Assembly (NCBI GenBank): GCA_963978895.1
Contig: OZ022240.1
Coordinates: 43,064,768-43,128,767, forward strand
From: Erpobdella octoculata
Taxonomy: Eukaryota; Annelida; Clitellata; Hirudinida; Erpobdellidae
Reading direction: 5' to 3'
Length of the DNA: 64,000 bases
The notes beneath the pieces are model-generated. The model saw nothing but the letters and a program-made list of their open reading frames with translations. It was not told the DNA's origin and did not search any database. The translations under genes and the position numbers were made by a program. Positions 10,895-21,294 of the stretch are shown piece after piece. The stretch's first letter is position 1. Every line of letters begins with the position of its first letter.

Positions 10895-12115
10895 TACTAT
10901 AAAATCTGAACGTCAATATTAAATGTTAAAAACAGCTGTACTGTATTGTAAACCACTAGAGCAGAACAGTATACACTATTATTTTCATAATTTATATTAG
11001 AAGCTGCCTAGTGCTTTGAATAGTCTCTAGCAGCTTACTCACAAATGTTTACTGGCTGGTGCAAGAAGTAAAAGTTTAGACAAATGATATTTTTAATAAA
11101 CTGAAATAAGCAATATTGTGTTTGGAAGCTGTAACTTGACTGTATTGCCAACAAAATATTGATTTGGTTAGTTGATTTGATTTAAAAATCTACTGATTAG
11201 ATTTTGTAGGGGGTGATACATTCTTAAGAGTATACAAATTTTGCAATAATTAAATAATTATTATAAAAATTGAAAGAAGACCTATTATTTATTGCATTAC
11301 TAGAAAAATATTTAGTGGTTTTTCTATCATTTTTCTCGCTCCCGTGAAAAAAACTTCAATACTTTCTATACTTTCGTTTTTAACAATTTTTCAAGCTACT
11401 GGTAAAGCTGAAATACTTATGCCTTTGCATACGATGATTTTTTTATCCAACTTATTAACATCGGTATCTTGTTCGGCTGTTTTTCTTTACAGAATTTCCT
11501 TTTTTGATTCAGAAAAATAAGTGATTCTTTTTTTTGTTTTTATTGTGTTTTAGAATAATAAATTCGTCATCATTGTTTTCTGAGTAGTCTTTTTTTAACT
11601 AGGTCAGCCCATGACTTTTTTATTCTAGACGTTTCTGGTTGTTCAGTAAAAACGATAAATTTTGAATTTTTTGTCTGAGTATCATGGCACAATCTTTAAC
11701 TATGTCTTTCAGTTTGCGTTTAATATTTTTTATTCTATCGTCAACTTCTTTTATTCTATTTTTTTCACAATCAAATTTCAGCAATGCTAATTTACCAAAA
11801 TCAATCACACAGTATTGAGGCATACTCTTTTCATAAATTAAACTACTAGAACAATAACAGCAAAATTTAAAAAAATGTTTTAAGTAGTTTAATGTCCTTA
11901 TACTTAGTATTTATGGACATTAGAGCAACTGAAAAAACATGGACTTAAGTAGAATCGCAAGGCTCATCAGAATTTACAGCCAATCAAATTGTGGTATGTA
12001 AAATACGTACTGAGCAAGTCCTCAAAAAATGAATACCTAGAAAGCGGACGTTTAAGACCTATGGACAGTTTTTCCGGGCACTGAACCATTTTAGTTTTTT
12101 ATTGGTTTGGGGTCT
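10895..12115. repeat. Dispersed repeat R1, copy 2 (longest, with a short frame)
   Basis: This 1.2-kb block is nearly collinear with 54.00-55.26 kb; its first 370 bp also occur at 0.88-1.40 and 18.70-19.23 kb. On the minus strand, 11620-11823 encodes a 67-residue frame starting MPQYCVIDFGKLALL, rich in Lys/Ile/Asp. The same start is preserved in the 54-kb copy, where a frameshift follows. I do not recognise the protein. It may be the tail of a transposon gene whose ends I could not define. Confidence 0.65.
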
Positions 12116-12448
12116 GTAAACGTAGAGGAATATGCTTTCTAGCGATTCGTAACGTTAAAGTCGAAGTTATTTATATCACAATATTTCTCGAATTTATTTT
12201 AACTTAATTATTCTCCCTTGAAAAATAAATCTTTTAACTGGACTCAAATAAAACTGAATTCTCTCACTTTGTAGAATTTCGCACGGTTCTAACAAATCTT
12301 TTGTAAATTCCAATTTCTCTCTGCAGCACGTCTCTTTAAACTTTTATTTTTCTTCTCGAACACTCAACTTTATAACACACTGTCTAGATTCTCAAAATTC
12401 ATACATAAAATAATATTTACAATCTTACCAGTAAAAATCCGGAAAAAG

Positions 12449-12491
<43 letters not shown>

Positions 12492-12578
12492 AATTTTTAG
12501 ATAAAAAAATAATAAACAGACATACATATATACATACATATATATATATATAAACATATATATATATATATATATATG
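12449..12578. repeat. (TA)n microsatellite
   Basis: Two long TA tracts with CATA interruptions. The tyrosine/isoleucine-rich reading frames over it on the minus strand are artefacts. It lies in the part of the duplication not shared with the 55-kb copy. Confidence 0.95.
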
Positions 12579-12689
12579 ACCTATTGTTTCGACATATCCA
12601 ATCATAATAAAATGCACACATAATAAAATAAAATAAACAAATACTAAGAAAATACGTAAGATGAATTATCTTCATCTTACAGGGTCAAA

Positions 12690-12865
12690 CTCTTATTAAG
12701 GGCCATTCAGCAGCACGGATTAGTAAACTTTTAGAAACAAATTAAACCAAATAACCTTCCAAAGTTGTCAGATGTGTCAGCAGCTTGTTTATCCGAAACA
12801 CAACAGACAGCTGACCTAGTTTAATAAGTATATACTTGTGGTGCAATCAAATCAGTAGACATGAT
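12690..12865. repeat. Segmental duplication segment shared with 55.56-55.75 kb
   Basis: TCTTATTAAGGGCC, CCAAAGTTGTCAGATGTGTC and GTGGTGCAATCAAATCAGT are shared with 55.56-55.75 kb. Together with R1 copies 2 and 4 this shows a larger duplication (10.9-12.9 against 53.9-55.8 kb) whose middle parts (12.12-12.69 and 55.26-55.56) differ. Confidence 0.75.
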
Positions 12866-13012
12866 TGATAGTAAGTTTTATTTAAGTTTACGCAAATGCT
12901 TAAATAAAGACTAATAAAGTTATTGAGACACTTAGTTCGATTAAGTAAATATTAACTTCTAATAAATTAAGGACCATCTTATAAAGAACCCGAGTATAGT
13001 TATCAATATTAT
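12865..13012. repeat. Left flank of duplicated block SD-A, copy 1
   Basis: TGATTGATAGTAAGTTTTAT through AAAGAACCCGAGTA(T/C)AGTT is also present at 47.17-47.34 and 59.50-59.66 kb. In this copy it is interrupted at 13012 by the hAT element. The other two copies are uninterrupted here. Confidence 0.85.
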
Positions 13013-14106
13013 CAGTGGCGTCGCCAGCTTTTTAATCCAGGGGGAGCAGCAATGTAGCAAATTAAAAATAAGCAATCAATGTACCAGATTTCGGGAAAAT
13101 TTTAGACAATACCCGTGTAATCGGTTACAAAATTATTTAGAATTTCTGTGATTAATTGATTTACACAGTGATACAGTAGAATATATGTTTTTAAGTGTTC
13201 ACAGTGTTTTGAATTAATGAATCTTGAATTTATTTCTATTTAATAATCAAATAATTACACAGCACATATTGATTGATTATTGATTGTTGATATTACTATG
13301 ATGATTGGTGATATTGATATAACGTTACAAGCCTGCTACTAGTCTGTTGATTTTTGAACTGTTCACTGACACTGACACACTGTTGTACTAACTTGAACAA
13401 TGTCAATGAAAACAAAACATTGAAAATTAAATCAAACGAATACGTCGATTTTCAGCGTGCGCGAATCTGTCAACGATATTGTCCAGTGATGCCTGTTTCA
13501 GAACATCCCGTTCTACACTGCACAATACTAAATACTGAAGACGATCTTGCGCCATGGTTGAACGCAGTTTATTTTTGATTAAAGCCAGCTTACTAAAAAC
13601 ACGTTCGGATCCAGCACTTGTTACAGGAACTGCGATCAAAATGGAATACAAACGTCGAAGTTCTTCCATGCATGGCGGACAAGCTTTAGCACGATCCTGC
13701 AAAGAGGTGGCAGTTAGCCATGCTGATGTTTTACGGACTAAGTCATACTGTGCTACAACTACATCCGCATCAATTAGGTCTGGATACAAATTCGTCACAT
13801 GAGCATGCAATTGATCTTTGTCAGCATCTGACTGCATAAGACCACCAACTAACAGATACAACTCACTTGCATCATCCATGAAGCGAGATTTCAGTTCATT
13901 TAAACTTATGTCAACAATTTCCAACACCTGTCGCTTCAATTCATCCAGTGCGGATAAACTGACTTCATGTTCACCGCTATCGATACGACGGGATACTTTG
14001 CGTCTTCTGTGGTCTTTTGGTTCGGTTGAGATGTCGTTCGCCACAGCTAATTTAATTTTTCAGGGGGAGCACGTGCTCCAAGTGCTCCCATGTGGCGACG
14101 CCACTG
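13013..14106 (-). mobile_element. hAT element (hAT1), non-autonomous, with perfect 8-bp target duplication
   Basis: The terminal inverted repeats are CAGTGGCGTCGCCA (13013-13026) and TGGCGACGCCACTG (14093-14106). Just inside them are the related CAGGGGGAGCA and its partner near 14061. Both sides carry the 8-bp direct repeat AATATTAT (13005-13012 and 14107-14114), typical of hAT insertion. Two empty sites with a single AATATTAT exist in the paralogous blocks near 47.33 and 59.66 kb. The element is 1.1 kb and keeps only the end of a transposase, so it is a deletion derivative. Confidence 0.95.
13427..14044 (-). CDS. Truncated hAT transposase, C-terminal dimerisation domain (205 aa)
   Basis: This is the only long frame in hAT1. 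It carries the C-terminal hAT dimerisation signature, SAGSERVFSKLALIKNKLRS followed by MAQDRLQYLVL. Upstream, DHRRRKVSRR and the ELKSRF stretch resemble the region before that domain in ZMYM-type hAT transposases. The BED/zinc-finger and RNase-H-like catalytic parts are absent. The ATG is only about 50 bp inside the terminal repeat, so the 5' part was probably removed by internal deletion. A protein this short could bind a transposase but not catalyse. Its intactness suggests a recent insertion. Confidence 0.8.
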   Translation of the reverse strand: MANDISTEPKDHRRRKVSRRIDSGEHEVSLSALDELKRQVLEIVDISLNELKSRFMDDASELYLLVGGLMQSDADKDQLHAHVTNLYPDLIDADVVVAQYDLVRKTSAWLTATSLQDRAKACPPCMEELRRLYSILIAVPVTSAGSERVFSKLALIKNKLRSTMAQDRLQYLVLCSVERDVLKQASLDNIVDRFAHAENRRIRLI

Positions 14107-14165
14107 AATATTATAACAACTCGTTTCAGAAGCGGGATACTTATAGAAATGAGTTTTGTTACGTT

Positions 14166-15080
14166 CAGAGGCGAATTTAAGAATTTGGAGACCATAGGCT
14201 AAAGTTTCGGTGGCACCCCCAGCGCCTCTCCCCCGGGCCCCTAGTGACTGATTGTTTCCAAAAACCCCGGTTCATGCAAATTTGATATAAATATTCATTT
14301 GACCAATTATAGTTGGATAGCCTATAAATATAATAATGCTATGGAATTGAATACTTAAGAGTTCTGTTCAAGTTTTCCATAATTTTTCATTAATGGTAAT
14401 TCATATGTAGTAAAGTAACTACAAAAAATTGATTGAATATATTTGATTTTAGAGGTCTATATGAAGTTGTATCAAAAACTACAACATTCAATTATAACAA
14501 AATCATAAGTTCTTCTTTGCTTTGATAGCATCAAAATCATCAATAATGTCATCATAGTCTATGTACTTTAATATTTCACCATTATGGTCAAAACTCCAAA
14601 GGCATTGAGTTTTTCTTGTCCCCTTGTTGACTTAAGATAATTCTTGACTTTTGTTAGAGTAGAAAATGATCGTTCACCCGAGCAGTTGGTGTACAAAGAA
14701 ATATTCAAATAGCAATGTCAACGATTGGATATATGTACTGGATAGAGTTTGATCTTATGATTTTGAATGCTCAATTATAATCAAACAATTTGAAGTAATT
14801 AAATATTAAATTTATTTTATTGCTTTACCTAAACGGGAATCAAAACACAGAATTCAAGTAAATGAAATGGTACAAAAATCAAATGCAAAAAACTAAAGCT
14901 TTAGAAACCAGGACCAAGGAAGCGCCATAAGAAACAAATTAATGTGATAAAAAACTAAAGCTTTAATTTACTTTGTTTACTTTCTTTCCTTTTCTTTTTT
15001 TTTTGTTTTTTTGTGGCGCCCTTGGCCTCGTGGCGCCCATAGGCTGCAGCTTATATAGCCTATGCCTAAATCCGCCCTTG
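14166..15080 (-). mobile_element. hAT element (hAT2), degraded, with near-perfect target duplication
   Basis: The left end is CAGAGGCGAATTTAAG (14166) and the right end CCTAAATCCGCCCTTG (to 15080), an imperfect inverted repeat. They are flanked by GTTACGTT and GTTACGAT, an 8-bp duplication with one mismatch. Subterminal GGCACCCCCAGCGCC and GGCGCCCATAGGC pair loosely. The left part recurs at 47385-48062 and 59713-59890. Unlike hAT1, hAT2 therefore predates the duplication of block SD-A. Confidence 0.82.
14508..14695 (-). pseudogene. hAT transposase remnant inside hAT2
   Basis: Minus-strand translation gives NCSGERSFSTLTKVKNYLKS then GQEKLNAFGVL. After a shift come EILKYIDYDDIIDDFDAIKA and KK. 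This order is the C-terminal end of ZMYM/TTF-type hAT transposases (SGERSFS.L..IKNYLRST, then a DFDDII.DFA.KK tail). Frameshifts and stops make it a fossil. A collinear copy is at 47.75-47.93 kb. Confidence 0.75.
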
Positions 15081-15339
15081 GTTACGATGGATGAAATAAA
15101 GAAACGATAGAAAAACCTCAAAAACCTTGGACAACGCGAGTACCGTTCTAGTATCTAAATAAAATCTTTAGGATAAGAGATTAAAAAATTAAATATTAAG
15201 TAAAAAATAATTTTAAAATAGATAGAAGAACATACATCTGATTGCTTTGTGAATTTCAAACTTAAAATTTGAATGGAATCGTTTTGTAGGTAGAACAGTA
15301 AAATTTGATTCTAGTGCTTGTGATTTATTATTCATTTAA

Positions 15340-15745
15340 AAAACAATTTAAACAATTTAAAAGCAGAAAAAACGACCGCCACACCACACAAGCAGAAGAA
15401 AAAGATGGTTTAAAAGTAAAATAATAAATAATTACCAAAGACATTTTAAAATTTATTAACTGTCACTAATTCAAATGATTTGTAATTGCATTTTAAGTTG
15501 TGTTTTAGGTAAAATAATAGATTTTAGTTTCTAAGATTATTTAATTGTAAGATTATGTGGCTACTTGATTTTTGGCTAAAAAACAAAAATAAATAAAGTA
15601 GTAATTTTAGGGTGGGACAAACGCATATATTGCCTTACCTGTAGATCCGCCACTGTTCTGGAAAAATTGTGATGTTTTCTCTTATGGGACCGTTTTTATG
15701 TGGCAAAAAAGAAATTTTATAAAAAAAATTTTTATCTTATTAATA
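15340..15745. repeat. Dispersed repeat R3, copy 1
   Basis: Nearly identical to 27385-27745 (ACCAAAGACATTT, TTTATTAACTGTCACTAATT, GATTATGTGGCTACTTGATT, GACAAACGCATATATTGCC). It contains GTAGATCCGCCACTG, which looks like one end of a hAT-type element; a matching opposite end was not found. Confidence 0.8.
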
Positions 15746-15785
15746 ATAAAATAAAAAAGAATTGTGAAATCAGAATTTAAACATG

Positions 15786-15791
15786 TTTATT
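15786..15791 (-). terminator. Candidate polyadenylation signal AATAAA
   Basis: AATAAA on the minus strand, about 220 bp past the stop of the 16.0-17.8 kb gene. The hexamer and its context (ACATGTTTATTAATG on the plus strand) are kept at the same distance beyond the 22.8-24.6 kb gene (22579-22584) and near 45540-45545. Confidence 0.45.
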
Positions 15792-16008
15792 AATGTAATT
15801 AATTTAATGTAATAGAACACATTAAATAGGTATATTCAAATACATGGTTTTAAATTAAAACAGAACACAAACTAAACTTGTCTTAACAGACTAATTTTTA
15901 ATCAACTTTAAAGTATTTTTAGTTTGAAAAATACAAATTTGTATAAGATCAATAAAACTATAAATAAAAACTAATGCATATAAACTAAACACTTATAAAT
16001 TAAAAACC

Positions 16009-17826
16009 TCACAATTGAAAAATACTCAGTATACTAGAATTTGTTGATTTACTAATTGCCAATAAACGATTTGTTCTTGAGTCAAAACACATACTTTCTA
16101 GTTCACATTGAGCATCAAAAGAGTTTACGTAATTCAAATTCAAATCAAATACATGAATTTCTGTTGTACTATAATCAGCCGCAAACAAACATGAGTTGTT
16201 ATCCGAAGTCAGATGATAGAAGTCTCCAACTTCTTGTGTTGAATCTGAATCTGAATCAAATTTCTTAACCACAACTGCATTGCAGCTAATTAAAAAGAGT
16301 CCAGACTCATTTAAAACAGCATAGCGAACATTTTTTATGTTTACAAAACCATACACTCCATATAATAGATTAATACAATCTGGTAATGTGATGTCGCGCA
16401 CAATGTTGCCTTCTAATGTAATTTCAAATAATTTTTCATTATAATTATCCAAAATAATTAAATCTTTTCCTATTGAACTTACAATTTCACATTCATTTGA
16501 TTCAAATTGTATTGTTCTCTTCCAGTCGGGACTATCTCTCTGTTTTTCAAGATTATAAACTTCAAGTGAGGAATCATGCATAACACAGAAGAAGTGCTCA
16601 ATTAATTCATTTCTACAAAACAAATCATCTTTAATATTTAACCCAATAGAGAAGAGATATTCATATGTTTCACTGCAAAAAACATCAATTTTATAAGAAT
16701 CATTATTCTGACCACCAAGATAAACTCTTGTGTTGGTAACTGATAGTTTCTGATAATCAGCAATCGATACGACAATCGTTTTACAAAGCTGAGGTTTAAT
16801 TTCATCAACTGATAAAAGCTCTCCTATTGAAATTTGTGAAAAGAGAAAATTTTCATTTAACAGTTTTGGCTTGAAAACAAGATTAAATTGTTCCGTGAAA
16901 CATTTTGAAAACAAATCTTGATTTTTTGTTGAAATATTTTCCTCATCAGCTATCCACTCAACTTTGTCATTTTCAATTGCTTCAACAAGTTTAACTGGAT
17001 TACAATGTTGAAACCATCTTTTATATTTATTAATTTTTTCATCAGGTACCGTGTTCATCGTTAACAATTCTTCTGAGCAAAATGTTAAATTTTTTTCAAT
17101 TTCAAGTTTTCTTCCCTCAATAATTGCAAAACTGTTTTTTTCATATGACTCAACATAATTAATAAAAGTATTTTTAATATCTTTGCAATGTTTTTGAATT
17201 TGCATTTTTAATTTTTCAGCCTTATTGGAAACATTCAATCTATGTGTATCAATTGCATTTGAATTTGCTTTCAAGTCATTTTTCGTATTATAATTTTTCA
17301 TTATTTCTTGCTCTAATTTTTTGTTAAATAATTCTTTAAATTCCGCAAACGTTTTCAAGATGCAAGAAACATGATTAAACAGTTTTTCTGAATCTACCCA
17401 TTTCTGACAAGATTTGCAGTATGATATTTCAAAGTCATTTTTCGAACTAATTTTTGCTAAGGTATGATTTTTCAACGAAGAAATTTTCTCATGAACAGAT
17501 AAACATGTCAAACAAAAATATAATTTACATTCTAAACAGAATGTAGTAGAATTTTCCGTTGAGCAAGTTTCACAGATTATTTTATTTGCTTCAGTAAGAC
17601 ATTCAATAAATTCATTTTCTTTTAAATTTTGTAAATCTTTTTCAGGCTGCTCAAAACAAATATTGCATTTTGGACAGTTCAATTTGTTTTCTTTGTTTAA
17701 AATTTTTTCATCAAATTCCTTTTTAAGACATTCAAAACAAAAACTGTGAAAACATGGAAGCATCCGAGCATCTTTAATTTCTTCTGAACAAATGAAACAT
17801 TTCATAAAACTTGAATATTTTTCCAT
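16009..17826 (-). CDS. Type II TRIM-like protein: RING, B-box, coiled coil, NHL-like propeller (605 aa)
   Basis: This is an intact single-exon gene. The C3HC4 RING uses C10, C13, C25, H27, C30, C33, C51 and C54, complete for E2 binding. The B-box uses C85, C88, C97, C100, C105, C108, H112 and H121. C137xxC140-x11-H152xxC155 follows, then a Lys/Glu-rich coiled coil at about 165-265. Residues 340-605 form the propeller-like domain (VYNLEKQRDSPDW, LTSDNNSCLFAADYSTTEIH) ending SIFQL. It is probably an E3 ubiquitin ligase with a propeller substrate- or RNA-binding platform, by analogy with TRIM-NHL proteins; the target is unknown. The start is the first ATG in the MENYSSF-type context shared with the 22.8, 29.7 and 56.2 kb copies. 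It is closest to the 22.8-24.6 kb gene. Confidence 0.9.
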   Translation of the reverse strand: MEKYSSFMKCFICSEEIKDARMLPCFHSFCFECLKKEFDEKILNKENKLNCPKCNICFEQPEKDLQNLKENEFIECLTEANKIICETCSTENSTTFCLECKLYFCLTCLSVHEKISSLKNHTLAKISSKNDFEISYCKSCQKWVDSEKLFNHVSCILKTFAEFKELFNKKLEQEIMKNYNTKNDLKANSNAIDTHRLNVSNKAEKLKMQIQKHCKDIKNTFINYVESYEKNSFAIIEGRKLEIEKNLTFCSEELLTMNTVPDEKINKYKRWFQHCNPVKLVEAIENDKVEWIADEENISTKNQDLFSKCFTEQFNLVFKPKLLNENFLFSQISIGELLSVDEIKPQLCKTIVVSIADYQKLSVTNTRVYLGGQNNDSYKIDVFCSETYEYLFSIGLNIKDDLFCRNELIEHFFCVMHDSSLEVYNLEKQRDSPDWKRTIQFESNECEIVSSIGKDLIILDNYNEKLFEITLEGNIVRDITLPDCINLLYGVYGFVNIKNVRYAVLNESGLFLISCNAVVVKKFDSDSDSTQEVGDFYHLTSDNNSCLFAADYSTTEIHVFDLNLNYVNSFDAQCELESMCFDSRTNRLLAISKSTNSSILSIFQL

Positions 17827-17904
17827 TTCTATAACTTTTAAATTATGTTACGTTATTGTTTGAAAAGCTGGTAAACTCTTAAAATCTGCACCACTGATCT
17901 CTAT

Positions 17905-18075
17905 ATATATATATATATGACTGGATCGATAGATATCGTAAGTTATATATCTACGACTGGATCAATAGATATTGTAAGTTATATATCTATGACCTAATTG
18001 CTCTTTATTAATGCATAAGAAAATGTATCGCATAGACGTATAATATAATATCTAGAATCTAGACGCTCAATAGCA
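17905..18075. repeat. Duplicated block with two tandem 36-bp units
   Basis: Two adjacent 36-bp units (GACTGGATCGATAGATATCG then TAAGTTATATATCTAC) start at about 17921. The whole block through TCTAGACGCTCAATAGC recurs at 44.81-44.99 kb. Confidence 0.85.
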
Positions 18076-18699
18076 GGCTTAACCCATTGTTCAAGCTAAG
18101 CCAATATCAAGGCAAAATTGCTCGACCATAGCCACGTAATCATCAGTGCTTGTAAACAAAAATGTTCACTTTTAAACAAATTGCCGTTGACGATACGCCC
18201 GATACAACAACATTTAGTCAGGGCGTGTTGTTAAATTGATCGCGCTAATGAATCCTGGTGTTAACCCCAGTAGCTCCTCCTCTAAGTAGGAGTCAAGCGT
18301 AAGAGTGCAGCGGTAAGAAGGCTTGAGCCTGGACCAATAAGAGCAAAGCGGTGTCAAATAAATCCGATGTCAAACCTGAATAATTTAATTTATTTTATTT
18401 TATTTTATTTATCATTTTAATTTTACAAAATTTTTGTAAGTTTAATATATAAACTATACATTTTTTATAATTCGGTTAATTGTTTAATGATCTCTCGAAC
18501 TTCTCAACGTCTTCGGACATCCCATGGACATCCAGACAAGTGAAAATTAATAAAATAATATAAAAATAAAACTTCCGCAACTTTATCGGAACCTAATCTT
18601 TATTGACAGCTGTTTACAATGGACCTCCCACATGATCTGCGGTGTTGCCATTGCTTCAACGCCTATTTGAGCATTAGCAACGACATACATTAATAACAT
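18076..18699. other. Non-coding stretch, no gene seen
   Basis: It contains a less AT-rich part (about 18100-18370) including AGTAGGAGTCAAGCGTAAGAG and TGCAGCGGTAAGAAGG. The part may be SINE-derived, but I could not match it to a family. No frame is supported. Confidence 0.4.
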
Positions 18700-19225
18700 C
18701 TGAAGTTGAGTTACAATTTCAGTTGAAGGATAAAAACTGTTTAATTTTCGATCATTCAATTTATCTGGTCGTCAGTCAATCAATCAATTCGTCAAACAGA
18801 TTTTTTTTACGTCTTTTGTCTTGTTACTAGAAAATCTGGACATCAATATTAAATGTTAAAATAGCTTTACTTTATTGTAAACCACTAGAGCAGAACATTA
18901 TACACGATTATTTTCATAATTTATATTTGTAGATACCTAGTGCTTTGAATAGTCTGTAGCAGCTTACTCAAAAAATTTTACTAGCTGGTTTAAGAAGTAA
19001 AATTAAAAATAAAAGTTTTGGACGAATATTTTTTTAATTAGCTGTAATAAACAATATTGTATTTGGAAGCTGTAACTTGATTTTACTGCCAACAAAATAT
19101 TGATTTGGTTAGTTGATTTGACTTATGAAACTGCTGAATTGATTTTGTAGGGTTTGATACAAACGTAAAAATACAAATTTTGCAATGATTAAATAATAGT
19201 TTGAATAATTGAAAAAATATTTATT
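18700..19225. repeat. Dispersed repeat R1, copy 3 (partial)
   Basis: It shares the R1 landmarks (TTCAGTTGAAGGA, TATTAAATGTTAAAA, TATTGTAAACCACTAGAGCA, ACAAAATATTGATTTGG) in the same order as 0.88-1.40 kb. Confidence 0.75.
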
Positions 19226-19543
19226 TTATTGCATTATTATCAATTGTTTTCAAAAGTAATTTAAAAAGTTTAATGCTTTGGATCAAACCTGGTTCAAGCA
19301 AATTACAATCACTACTTTCATGCCACGCTTCGTAAGACAGCTTCATCAAATTTTAACAATACAAAATACCGCTTAATGTTTTATGCAATCAGATAACTTC
19401 AGGCATAACAAGTTTAGGTAAAACGTTTTGGATCTTATGGACAGACAGCGTACAATCGCACAAATTATATTTCTAGAATTTTCGGTTTTCCATTTAATGC
19501 AAAAAATATTTTTTGAACAACATTTTTTCAATTTATTCAAATT

Positions 19544-21277
19544 TTGTTAAGTGTTTTATTTGGTCAGAAGAAATTAAAGATGCTCATATTCTTCCATGTT
19601 TTTACAGTTAATGAAAAAATGTCAAACAAAGAAAACAAACTAAATTGTCCAAAATGCAATATTTGTTTTAAAAAACCTGAAAAAAGCTTGAAAAACTTAA
19701 AGAAAAATGAGTTTATTGAATTTCTTACTGAAACTAATAAAATATTTTGTGGAACTTGCTTAAAAGAAGAAGTTACCAGTTTTTGTTTTGAATGCAAGTT
19801 GTATTTATGTTCATCATGTGTATCTGTTCATAGAAGAATTCCTTTAGCAAGAAATCATGTTTTAGAAAACAGCAATTTCATTGAAGAAGAGGATTTTGAA
19901 GCATTATATTGCAAATCTTGTCAGAAATGGGTTAATTCAGGAAAACGTGTTGATCATGAATCTTGTGTCTTGAAATCTTTTGCAGAATTTAAAAAAACGT
20001 TTTTTGAAATCTTGGAAGAAGAAATATTAACAAACTACTACAACAGAGAAACTCTGAAAACAAATTTAAATGCAATTAATACACAGAAACAGTCTGTTGA
20101 AAATGAAACTAAAAAATTGAAAATACAAATTCAAGAATATTGCGATGATCTTAGATTTAATTTTATCAATTTTATTGATTCATGCAAAAATAACTTCAAT
20201 GCAATTATTGATAGAAAAAGCAATGAAATTGTTCAAAAGTTACTTTTTTACTCAGAAAAATATGTAAAATTGAAGACAGAACTTGAAGAAAAAATTGAAA
20301 AATATAAAAAATGGTCTCAACATTTTAATCCACTTAATTTTATTGGAACAATTGAAAATAATAATGTTAAATTGTTAGATGAAGATGAAAATAATTCAAA
20401 AAAAAATTATGAATTGAATTTTAAATGTTTTAATGAACAGTTAAATCTTGTTTTTGAACCAAAACCGTTGGATACGAAATTTCATTCCTTACACTTTTCA
20501 ATAGGAAATTTAATGTCAACTAATAAAATTCAACCTGAGCTTATTAAATCGATTGCCATAACTAATGATGTTGACAAATTATCGATTAGCCAAACAAAAG
20601 TGTATATCGCGAGTCTCAGAAGAAATTCCTATAAAATTAAAGTTTATTGCAAAATAACATACAAATATCTATTTTCTGTTGATTTATATATAGGAAGTAA
20701 TTACAATTTAAAAACTGAATTAGTTGATAATTTCTTTTGCATGTTAAATAATTCCTCACTGAATGTTTATAATCTTGAAAAGCAGAATGACAGTCCTGAT
20801 TGGAAGAAAACTATAAAACTCAAGTTTAAAGGAGATGCGATTGCCGGTTCATCGGATAAGAAATTGTTTGTTTTAGAAAATAACAATTTAATTGAAATCA
20901 CATTGAATGGCGAAATTGTACGTGTCATTATATTACCGAATACAAATTACATTTATTACATCATTGGCTTGAAAAAGTATCATTTTGCAATTTCAAGTTT
21001 TTCAAAGCTTTATTTAATAAACTGCAAAGGAGATATCATTAAACAAGTTAATTCAAAATCAGGCATCCATAATTTGACCACAGACAGCAATTGTAACTTA
21101 TTTGTTGTTGCCTCTTATGAAAAATTTATTCATGTATATGATTTTAATATGAGTTTTGTAAAATCGTTTAATGCTCATTGTCAACCGATATATATTTGTT
21201 TTGATTCAACAACAAATCGTTTATTAGTGACTGGCGTAGAAGAACAATCTTATATCATGAATGTTTTCCAATTGTGA
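19544..21277 (+). CDS. Type II TRIM-like protein with destroyed RING (577-codon frame)
   Basis: The long frame matches its relatives only from about residue 24 (MSNKENKLNCPKC; ATG at 19619). Upstream, about 19528-19610, another phase preserves the N-terminus of Type II proteins. The start codon is gone, the fourth RING-region residue pair reads CFIW instead of CFIC, a stop follows LPCFYS, and about 40 bp covering the central RING ligands are deleted. The B-box (CGTC...CFECKLYLCSSC...H...H), YCKSCQKWVNS with HESC, coiled coil and propeller are intact for over 550 codons, ending NVFQL. It is either a recent pseudogene or an expressed RING-less form that could act as an inhibitor. It is closest to the 56.2-58.0 kb copy. 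A Helitron-like terminus lies 18 bp past the stop. Confidence 0.75.
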   Translation: MLSVLFGQKKLKMLIFFHVFTVNEKMSNKENKLNCPKCNICFKKPEKSLKNLKKNEFIEFLTETNKIFCGTCLKEEVTSFCFECKLYLCSSCVSVHRRIPLARNHVLENSNFIEEEDFEALYCKSCQKWVNSGKRVDHESCVLKSFAEFKKTFFEILEEEILTNYYNRETLKTNLNAINTQKQSVENETKKLKIQIQEYCDDLRFNFINFIDSCKNNFNAIIDRKSNEIVQKLLFYSEKYVKLKTELEEKIEKYKKWSQHFNPLNFIGTIENNNVKLLDEDENNSKKNYELNFKCFNEQLNLVFEPKPLDTKFHSLHFSIGNLMSTNKIQPELIKSIAITNDVDKLSISQTKVYIASLRRNSYKIKVYCKITYKYLFSVDLYIGSNYNLKTELVDNFFCMLNNSSLNVYNLEKQNDSPDWKKTIKLKFKGDAIAGSSDKKLFVLENNNLIEITLNGEIVRVIILPNTNYIYYIIGLKKYHFAISSFSKLYLINCKGDIIKQVNSKSGIHNLTTDSNCNLFVVASYEKFIHVYDFNMSFVKSFNAHCQPIYICFDSTTNRLLVTGVEEQSYIMNVFQL

Positions 21278-21294
21278 TGTATATTTATTTATAA

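Noticed and set aside
12370..12675. Tyr/Ile-rich frames on the minus strand
   Set aside because: Translated (TA)n microsatellite.
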